A stretch of 64,000 bases of DNA. Source: Bacteroidetes bacterium SW_9_63_38 (GTDB taxonomy: Bacteria > Bacteroidota > Rhodothermia > Rhodothermales > Salinibacteraceae). The position numbers were made by a program, and so were the translations under genes. This document shows positions 58,648 through 64,000 of the stretch, piece after piece; position 1 is the first letter of the stretch, and the number at the start of each line of letters is the position of its first letter. The stretch is from contig PXUA01000015.1 in NCBI GenBank assembly GCA_003022435.1, positions 248,001 to 312,000 of the forward strand. Direction: 5' to 3'. Under the pieces are notes generated by a model. That model ran no database searches and was not told the origin of the DNA. It saw nothing but the letters and a program-made list of their open reading frames with translations.

Positions 58648-58875
58648 CTACCGCCCGGCACGCTCCCGCCCCTCTCGGACGGCACCAACGATCTCCTCCG
58701 CATTGACCTGAACGCCCACCGGTGGCACGTCAAGGGGCGATCCGTGCCTCTCCTGCGGGCGAATCACGTACTCACGCCCATCTCGTCGGCGAATCCGGAT
58801 CTCTCCTTCCTTCCCCGCCCGGTCCAGCAGATCGGCAAGATTCTGACGGGCTTCCGAATACGTGTATACAGTCAT
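58648..58875 (-). CDS. Phd/YefM-type antitoxin
   Basis: 75 residues with the Phd/YefM N-terminus (MTVYTYSEARQNLADLLDRA) followed by IRIRRRDGREYVIRPQ, the DNA-binding part of these antitoxins. The start overlaps the PIN gene stop by 4 bp, so the pair is co-translated with the toxin first, the reverse of usual vapBC order. In the integron cassette between attC-like sites C and D. Confidence 0.82.
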   Translation of the reverse strand: MTVYTYSEARQNLADLLDRAGKEGEIRIRRRDGREYVIRPQERHGSPLDVPPVGVQVNAEEIVGAVREGRERAGR

Positions 58876-59270
58876 GTCTCCACCTCCACAAGATCGATTC
58901 CAGAACTGCGAGCGGCCTCTTTCAGTCCACCATCCAGCGTCAAAAGGGGCGCCTGGTGATGCCTCGCGGCCACAAGCATGTAGGCATCATACGCATACAA
59001 GTCGTATTGATCGGCGACCCGAACGGCCCCGGGCAAAGGGACCTGAACCCGCTGGATCGGAATTTCGTCGTATCGCCGGAGCGCCTCTTCGGCGGTCTCA
59101 ACGTCAAGACGATCCCGCTTAAACATCGCCGAGAAGGCATTTCCCACTTCCCAATGGAGCGTGTCCGGCGAAATCAGATCTGCGCCCTCGGTTTTCCGGA
59201 TGATCTGCTCCCGATGGGACTCTCCCAGGAGAACAGCAATGACCGCCGAGGTATCGACCACGACTTTCAT
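58872..59270 (-). CDS. vapC: VapC-type PIN-domain toxin
   Basis: 132 residues with a complete PIN active site: MKVVVDTSAVIAVLLGE (Asp6), a Glu in HWEVGNAFSAMFK, YDAYMLVAARHHQAPLLTLD with two Asp. Expected to be a Mg-dependent RNase, perhaps tRNA-specific like other VapC enzymes. Paired with the Phd-like gene downstream. On the minus strand it is the first gene of its cassette, about 80 bp after the attC-like site C core. Confidence 0.9.
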   Translation of the reverse strand: MKVVVDTSAVIAVLLGESHREQIIRKTEGADLISPDTLHWEVGNAFSAMFKRDRLDVETAEEALRRYDEIPIQRVQVPLPGAVRVADQYDLYAYDAYMLVAARHHQAPLLTLDGGLKEAARSSGIDLVEVET

Positions 59271-59349
59271 GGCAGGCTACAAACTCACTGGTTGTACAAT
59301 TGGACAACCAGGATAGATCCGTCGCTGCTCAATGTCAAGATCCTCGCAC

Positions 59350-59539
59350 TATAACGGCGGAGATTAGCTCGTAAAGGTCAGGGAAAACGTCAATTCACCT
59401 GCATGTCGATGACCTAACGCCGGTATCGAAGTGTCCATTCGCTGGGGGCGGCACTTCCGAATAGTAGAAGCGAAACCGACCAACGTACCTCGTTTGAAAA
59501 TGGCCCGCGCCCTTTTTCAGCTACATCGAGGGGTTACGC
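59350..59539 (-). other. attC-like recombination site C (right array)
   Basis: On the minus strand it starts GCGTAACCCCTCGATGTAGC with TGAAAAAGGGCGC and ends CCCTGACCTTTACGAGCTAA before CGCCGTTATAG. Same overall plan and 190-bp length as the others, but with more mismatches in the arms. Confidence 0.75.
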
Positions 59540-59560
59540 CTCACTGATGCATGAAAGGAA

Positions 59561-60019
59561 TCATTCGCTCAGCATTACCTGCTCCGAACCCATTTCCTTT
59601 TGTACATGGCATTCTCCTTCGCGAAAAACGTAGTCGGCACGGAATGTAGGACCGTCCTTCGAACCCGTCACCGCTACGTCGCTCCCTAATGGACTTGCTT
59701 CAAGCCCATCGTGGAAGATGAAATACTCTCCCTTTTCCACGTAGCGTCTCTCTTCCGGGTCATTACACTGAGAAAGAGCCTCGCACACATCGTATTCCTT
59801 TCCGGTATTGGCGTTGCGGACATCGATCACAACGGAGTCAGCTGGCTGTCCATTAGGGGAAAGTACTGTCACTGAATAGGTGACAAACTCGTCTGTGCAC
59901 GCCCTCGGAGCTTCTTCACATCCGACAATTAGCATTCCGGTGCCGAAGACAGCGAGAACCAGTAACTTAGATACATCTGGGGAGTCACGCGTGGCTCCAG
60001 GATGAAAAGAAAGAGGCAT
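59561..60019 (-). CDS. Cassette-encoded lipoprotein of unknown function
   Basis: 152 residues from the ATG at 60019. A short polar lead (MPLSFHPGATRDSPDVSK) is followed by a hydrophobic stretch and lipobox (LLVLAVFGTGMLIVGC), then a Cys-containing beta-rich domain (FVTYSVTVLSPNGQPADSVV, RRYVEKGEYFIFHDGL). I recognise no family. The start codon lies within the attC core (GTTATG) of site B, so translation depends on the cassette junction. An upstream extension to 60082 would run through the attC and is unlikely. Confidence 0.65.
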   Translation of the reverse strand: MPLSFHPGATRDSPDVSKLLVLAVFGTGMLIVGCEEAPRACTDEFVTYSVTVLSPNGQPADSVVIDVRNANTGKEYDVCEALSQCNDPEERRYVEKGEYFIFHDGLEASPLGSDVAVTGSKDGPTFRADYVFREGECHVQKEMGSEQVMLSE

Positions 60020-60209
60020 AACGATCAAGCCCATCTGAAATGGGCGGGAAAAGGCCCGACAGAGTTTGATACGCTTAACCATCAGCCTCCTCTCGCGAAG
60101 TTTCTATTCGCTCGCGTCGCCACTCTCGATCAACGGAGGCGAAACCAGTCGGCTGACTTCGCTCGACAGCGGCATCAACCCATTTTCAGCTGTAGCGGGC
60201 GTGTTATGC
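60017..60209 (-). other. attC-like recombination site B (right array)
   Basis: On the minus strand it begins GCATAACACGCCCGCTACAG with CTGAAAATGGGTTGATGCCG and ends CCCGCCCATTTCAGATGGGC before CGTTATGC. Arms pair; 193 bp. Confidence 0.9.
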
Positions 60210-60225
60210 GGCCCCAATGCGCCAT

Positions 60226-60582
60226 TCATTTTCTCTTGCCTTCTGCCATCCACTCTCCAAGCCGCCTCTGAATCCGCTGCATCCGATCAGGGCTGATTCG
60301 TCCAATACGTCCCTCAAGGACTTCTCCCTCTACAACTGCCAAGCGACTGATTCGCACAACGCTCGTCTTCTTTAGTCCGGATTGCTGGAGATCGCTGTCC
60401 CCTTCCTCGATTAGCTCATCGAATCCCTCGATCTGCTGGTGCAACTGTGAAGAGATCATACAGATCAGCCAATCGTCGTAGGGACCCGGAGCTTCGCGAA
60501 TCAACAGAGCCGGGCGAAGCTTGCCCTCTGCTAAATCCGTACGCGGAAACCGAAACAAAACAATTTGACCGGGCTCCTTCAC
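60226..60582 (-). CDS. PemK/MazF-like toxin
   Basis: 118 residues matching the PemK/MazF fold order: MKEPGQIVLFRFPRTD, GKLRPALLIREAPGPYDDWL, then VVRISRLAVVEGEVLEGRIG and a C-terminal helix. Proteins of this family are usually sequence-specific mRNA interferases. The gene overlaps its upstream partner by 4 bp (ATGA). Same cassette as the putative antitoxin at 60579-60812, between attC-like sites A and B. Confidence 0.82.
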   Translation of the reverse strand: MKEPGQIVLFRFPRTDLAEGKLRPALLIREAPGPYDDWLICMISSQLHQQIEGFDELIEEGDSDLQQSGLKKTSVVRISRLAVVEGEVLEGRIGRISPDRMQRIQRRLGEWMAEGKRK

Positions 60583-60812
60583 GACGACGAAAAGCGCTCT
60601 TTGAGATCTGCTTCCGTATACTCAGGCTCGGGATCTTCCTCCATTCCCCGCATTGCAGAAGCGAGCGACAACCGGGTCCAATCCTGGTCCTCTCCATGAG
60701 CCGACTTCTGCTCAGTTTTCGTGAGCAGATACTCCACAAAGTCGAGCACCTCGGCCTGCGTTTGCTCCGGAAGGCGCTGGACTTGCTTGTTGATCTTCTC
60801 AGCAACGTTCAT
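60579..60812 (-). CDS. DUF2281/VapB-like antitoxin
   Basis: 77 residues beginning MNVAEKINKQVQRLPEQTQA with EVLDFVEYLLTK, the helix typical of DUF2281-type antitoxins, followed by an acidic disordered tail (EEDPEPEYTEADLKERFSSS) suited to masking a toxin. It precedes the PemK-like gene with a 4-bp overlap, the standard antitoxin-first order. Confidence 0.78.
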   Translation of the reverse strand: MNVAEKINKQVQRLPEQTQAEVLDFVEYLLTKTEQKSAHGEDQDWTRLSLASAMRGMEEDPEPEYTEADLKERFSSS

Positions 60813-60916
60813 GATTCGGGCAACGGATGCAGGAATATTGACGCTTCAGATATTGACGCTTCAACGGTACCTACGCTGAATCGAACAATTCGGTTCAAAT
60901 GGCCCCGCGCGGGCCA

Positions 60917-61105
60917 CATAACGGCGGAGCTCAGCTGAAATGGGCACGAAAAGGCCCGACAGAATCTGCTGTAAGAAATCTACATCGGCCGACGAAGTTT
61001 CCATTCGCTCGCCTCGCCACTTCCGACCGACGAAGCCGAACCCGCACAGCCGACCTCGCCCGACAGCGGCACCGGCCCATTTTCAGCTGTAGCGATGTGT
61101 TATGC
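60917..61105 (-). other. attC-like recombination site A (right array)
   Basis: On the minus strand it begins GCATAACACATCGCTACAGC with TGAAAATGGGCCGGTG and ends GTGCCCATTTCAGCTGAGCT before CGCCGTTATG. 189 bp. Almost the same arms as site 3 of the left array. Confidence 0.92.
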
Positions 61106-61360
61106 AGTCACAACTGTTGCTTCTCCTGCTTCGGCATGAGCGTCTGCATCCTGCAGCGTCATGTCGAGATACGCTTCGGCCTGTTCCCGCGTGACGGTTG
61201 GAAATCCCTCCAGAAACCGATCGAGCGCTTCTCCTGCTTTCAGATAATCGATCAACGTTTGAACGGGGACGCGAGTCCCTGAAAACACGAGTGCTCCACC
61301 CAGCACATCAGGATTCCGCGATACGACCTGCTTTCCATGTGTGGGACGGCTTGTATCCAT
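61100..61360 (-). CDS. DUF433 family protein (antitoxin-like)
   Basis: 86 residues with the DUF433 core: DVLGGALVFSGTRVPVQTLI and DYLKAGEALDRFLEGFPTVT, then EQAEAYLDMTL. DUF433 proteins have a winged-helix fold and usually act as antitoxins to DUF5615/PIN partners; none is present here, so this is an orphan. It is the cassette gene nearest the integrase. The stop codon lies within the attC core of site A. Confidence 0.85.
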   Translation of the reverse strand: MDTSRPTHGKQVVSRNPDVLGGALVFSGTRVPVQTLIDYLKAGEALDRFLEGFPTVTREQAEAYLDMTLQDADAHAEAGEATVVTA

Positions 61361-61445
61361 CAGAAAAGAAGCGGTTATAATAGAACCTGTTTTAGAATTC
61401 TACGTCCTGTGACTGGAATTCGATCCAGCAACGTAAATTCAAACT

Positions 61446-61597
61446 GCATAACACATCTTATAGCGATCGAGTCCGTGTCGTATCACGGAATGGTTCGGTA
61501 TAACGTAAATTTTCTTACCGGCAAGGTCGACACAGACATACGTTTACGAGAACACCGAATCGTCTTATCCCGATCATATCAGCATAAGACGTTATGC
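61446..61597 (-). other. attC-like or attI region next to the integrase
   Basis: GCATAAC at 61446-61452 and GTTATGC at 61591-61597 bound a 152-bp AT-richer segment whose ends partly pair (CTTATAGCGATC with GATCATATCAGCATAAG). It lies between the first cassette gene and the integrase start, where attI is expected. No ORF inside. It could be attI, a gene-less cassette or both. Confidence 0.5.
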
Positions 61598-61685
61598 TGA
61601 ACGCCCTGCACGTGTTTTTACGTTAGAGACTCGCGGGCTCGCGGTCGAGTTCAGTAGCCTGTCCCTCCCCCGCAATCAACCGGTC

Positions 61686-62530
61686 ATGCCATCGTCCGAC
61701 TCGGCGTCGTCTCCCTCTCTCCTCGATCGTGTCCGAGCCCGTTGTCATCGGAAGGGCTATAGCTATCGCACGGAGCAATCGTACACCCGCTGGATCGTAC
61801 GATACGTCAAGTACCACGATACCACACATCCGCAACACCTGGACAAACAGGAGGTGCGAGCGTATCTGTCGTACCTCGCTACGGACCGCCATCTCGCAGC
61901 CTCCACCCAAAACCAGGCACTGAGCGCACTTCTCTTTCTCTACCGGGGCGTGCTCGGACGAGACTGGGAAGCGATCACAGACTTTGAGCGGGCAGAGGAC
62001 CTCGACTTCGACTACGGTCAGATCGTCGTTCGACAGGGCAAGGGCAAGAAAGACCGGACGACACTGTTCCCGACGTGCCTCAAGCACCGCTCCGTCGCCA
62101 GCTCCGCAAGAGCCGAGCACGGTGGAAGGAAGATCAAGCGGCAGGATACGGCACAGCCTCCATGCCGAAGGCCCTCGAACGCAAGTATCCAAACGCCGCC
62201 GATGAGTGGGGCTGGCAGTACGTCTTCCCGTCCCGCTCGCGATCCAAAGATCCGAGAAGCGGTCAACTCAAACGGCACCACCGATCTCCCTCCGCAGTCC
62301 AGAAGGCCGTCAAACGCGCGGTTCGCGCAGCGGACAGTACCAAGGCGGCAAGCTGCCACACGTTGAGACACTCGTTTGCCACTCACCTTCTGGAACAAGG
62401 GACCGACATCCGTACGGTCCAGGATCTGCTCGGCCACGAGGACCTCCGCACCACCCAGGTGTACCTGCACATGCTCAACAGTAAACAGGCAGGAACAGAA
62501 CGCCCCCTCGACACCCTCTCAGCAGAATGA
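61686..62530 (+). pseudogene. intI: Integron integrase, internally deleted and frameshifted
   Basis: Tyrosine recombinase of the IntI type. The N-terminus reads LLDRVRARCHRKGYSYRTEQ and TQNQALSALLFLYRGVLGRD. After FERA the frame jumps to [21 protein letters not shown], so roughly 55-60 residues are missing in frame, including the catalytic Arg of box I. Near 62070 a one-base loss (or equivalent) shifts the frame; the second part resumes as [20 protein letters not shown], with the IntI-specific region [20 protein letters not shown] and then [26 protein letters not shown] and TTQVYLHML (His, Arg, His and the nucleophile Tyr intact). Divergent from the minus-strand cassettes, as in integrons. 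Almost certainly inactive. Confidence 0.9.
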
Positions 62531-62880
62531 ATCGCCCCGTACGACGCCACGTCGATCCTCGATTCTCGTCCGGGTACAATCCTATCCATCAGGCAACCGC
62601 CCCGCTTCCCCCCTCGCCTTTCCCCTCTCGCCTTTCCCCTCTCGCCTCTTCCCTTTCCTCGTACGTCCCCGATTCTCGATCCCAATCCGCATCCTCCGCC
62701 TCTCGCCCATCGCCTCTCGCCCATCGCCTCTCGCCTTTCTCCTCTCCCCGCCCACACGCACAAACATTTCGATTGACGCCTACGCCAACAGGGTTTTTCT
62801 TGCACGATCGTGTCGGGGGCACCTCGTGACGTTGTGCCTCCCCGTCGCCCCGTCTCCCGCATCACCGCCGTCCCGCCTGT
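62531..62880. repeat. Polypyrimidine, word-repeat spacer before dnaE
   Basis: 350 bp without a gene. From about 62600 to 62755 the plus strand is nearly all C and T with repeated words (CTCGCCTTTCCC, CCTCTCGCCCATCG). The strong strand asymmetry could allow triplex DNA or simply reflect repeat slippage. It includes the presumed dnaE promoter region. Confidence 0.65.
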
Positions 62881-64000
62881 ATGCCCGACGTTTCCCACCT
62901 CCACTGCCACACGCAGTACTCCCTGCTCGACGGCGCCGCCGGCATCGACAACCTCATCGAAAGCGCCGAGCGCCGCGACATCCCCGCCGTCGCGATCACC
63001 GACCACGGCAATCTCTACGGGGTGCCCGAGTTCTACACGACGGCGAAGGACTCGGGCGTCCAGCCCATCATCGGGTGCGAGTTTTACCTTACCCCCAGCG
63101 GCATCGACGACCAAAGCGACTCGACGCGCTACCACCAGGTCCTCCTGGCCAAGAACCAGATTGGCTACGAGAACCTGATGACGCTCTCCTCCCTCTCGTT
63201 CACGGAGGGCTTCTACTACAAGCCGCGCATCGACCGCGACCTCCTGCGCGAGTACCACGAAGGGCTCGTGGCCACCACCTGCTGCCTCCAGGGCCACGTG
63301 CCGCAGGCCATCCTCAACGAGGGCGAAGAGAAGGCCCGCGAGCTGTTCGAAGAGTACCTCGACATCTTCGGGGACGACTACTACATCGAGATCCAGGACC
63401 ACGACATCGACGACCAGCAGACGGTCAACGAGGTCTTGCTCAAGTGGCGCAAGGAGTACGACGTAAAACTGCTGGCCACCAACGACGTCCACTACGTCGA
63501 CCAGCAGGACCACGAGGCGCAGGACATCCTCCTCTGCCTCCAGACCGGGGCCGACTACAAGGACCCCAACCGGATGCGCTTCAGCAACGACCAGTTCTAC
63601 CTGAAGGGCGAGGAGGAAATGACCGAGGCCCTTACCGGCATCCCGAAGGACTTCCAGCGGGAGGCGCTCGTCACCACCAACGAGGTCGCGGACAAGTGCA
63701 AGTTCGACCTGCCGATGGGCGACCTTCTCATGCCCCACTACCCCATCCCCAGTGGGTTTGAGGACATGGACGCGTACCTGCGGCACGTCACCTTCGAGCG
63801 GGCCAAGGAGCGCTACGGCGACCCGCTGCCCCAAAACGTGGTGGACCGCCTCGACCACGAGCTCGGCATTATCGCCGACGAGGGCTACTCCGGCTACTTC
63901 CTCATCGTGCAGGACTTCACGGACGCCGCCCGCGAGCTCGACGTGCGCGTAGGGCCGGGCCGCGGCTCGGCTGCCGGGTCGTGCGTCTCCTACTGCCTCG
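62881..64000 (+). CDS. dnaE: DNA polymerase III alpha subunit (3' partial)
   Basis: Replicative polymerase catalytic subunit; the frame is open at the window end after 373 codons. From ATG 62881 (MPDVSHLHCHTQYSLLDGAA) the PHP domain is clear: HLHCHTQYSLLDGAAGIDNL, VAITDHGNLYGVPEFY, GCEFYLTP, LLATNDVHYVDQQDHEAQDI. The start of the polymerase domain follows (GYSGYFLIVQDFTDAARELD, GPGRGSAAGSCVSYCL). Whether this is DnaE1 or DnaE2 cannot be settled from this portion, but the intact PHP residues favour the main replicative form. Confidence 0.95.
   Translation, partial: MPDVSHLHCHTQYSLLDGAAGIDNLIESAERRDIPAVAITDHGNLYGVPEFYTTAKDSGVQPIIGCEFYLTPSGIDDQSDSTRYHQVLLAKNQIGYENLMTLSSLSFTEGFYYKPRIDRDLLREYHEGLVATTCCLQGHVPQAILNEGEEKARELFEEYLDIFGDDYYIEIQDHDIDDQQTVNEVLLKWRKEYDVKLLATNDVHYVDQQDHEAQDILLCLQTGADYKDPNRMRFSNDQFYLKGEEEMTEALTGIPKDFQREALVTTNEVADKCKFDLPMGDLLMPHYPIPSGFEDMDAYLRHVTFERAKERYGDPLPQNVVDRLDHELGIIADEGYSGYFLIVQDFTDAARELDVRVGPGRGSAAGSCVSYCL

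Noticed and set aside
61686..62530. Phage-type or XerC/D recombinase instead of IntI
   Set aside because: The ALERKYP...WGWQYVFP region between the Lys box and the HLRH box is specific to integron integrases, and adjacent attC-like sites support it.
62383..63858. 491-codon minus-strand frame over dnaE
   Set aside because: Antisense shadow of dnaE extended through the polypyrimidine spacer.

Overview
The window looks like the chromosome of an extremely halophilic member of the Bacteroidota/Rhodothermota lineage, closest in style to Salinibacter. The DNA is GC-rich, the housekeeping proteins are very rich in Asp and Glu (a salt-in proteome), and several lineage-typical families are present (DUF4837, DUF4296 and DUF4293 proteins). 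The species name is an inference; no similarity search was run.

Layout. 1-5.1 kb: trehalose synthase-maltokinase fusion (5' end outside the window) and glycogen branching enzyme. 5.2-14.3 kb, minus strand: Lgt family, HisS, PtsN-like EIIA, a metallophosphoesterase and pyruvate dehydrogenase E2/E1beta/E1alpha. 14.9-16.3 kb: a polyprenol-phosphate mannosyltransferase-like gene, a small gene with an in-frame stop, and a decayed copy of the mannosyltransferase 3' end. 16.9-21.6 kb: integron cassettes on the plus strand, with attC-like sites separating PIN/antitoxin, GIY-YIG, YaaC-like, lipoprotein and UPF0175/DUF3368 cassettes, and no integrase nearby. 21.9-32.5 kb: a complete tryptophan locus (leader peptide and attenuator, trpE, a helical protein, trpS, a four-helix-bundle protein, trpG, trpD, trpC, trpF, trpB, trpA). 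32.5-50.7 kb: two lipoproteins, RecQ, a GT2, DUF4293, NAD-isocitrate dehydrogenase, ExbB/ExbD, an S41 protease, PolX-like PHP protein, a penicillin-acylase-like protein and acetyl-CoA synthetase. 51.1-55.5 kb: a CRISPR array of 71 repeats with no cas genes in the window. 55.6-57.4 kb: PabB-PabC fusion. 58.2-62.5 kb: a second integron with minus-strand cassettes diverging from a broken integron integrase. 62.9 kb to the end: dnaE (3' end outside the window).

How things fit together. The two cassette clusters are about 37 kb apart and share one attC family, so they look like parts of one integron system whose integrase has an internal deletion and a frameshift. Their cassettes are mostly toxin-antitoxin-like pairs and small orphan proteins. 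The tryptophan operon is headed by a classic ribosome-mediated attenuator: a leader peptide with three Trp codons, mutually exclusive hairpins and a U-run terminator. The CRISPR array has type I-E-like repeats on an exact 61-bp period and ends in a repeat whose loop carries a palindromic insertion. TrpG probably also serves the PabB-PabC fusion, since no separate pabA is visible here. Many intergenic spacers contain recurring low-complexity words or long palindromes that coding annotation does not explain.
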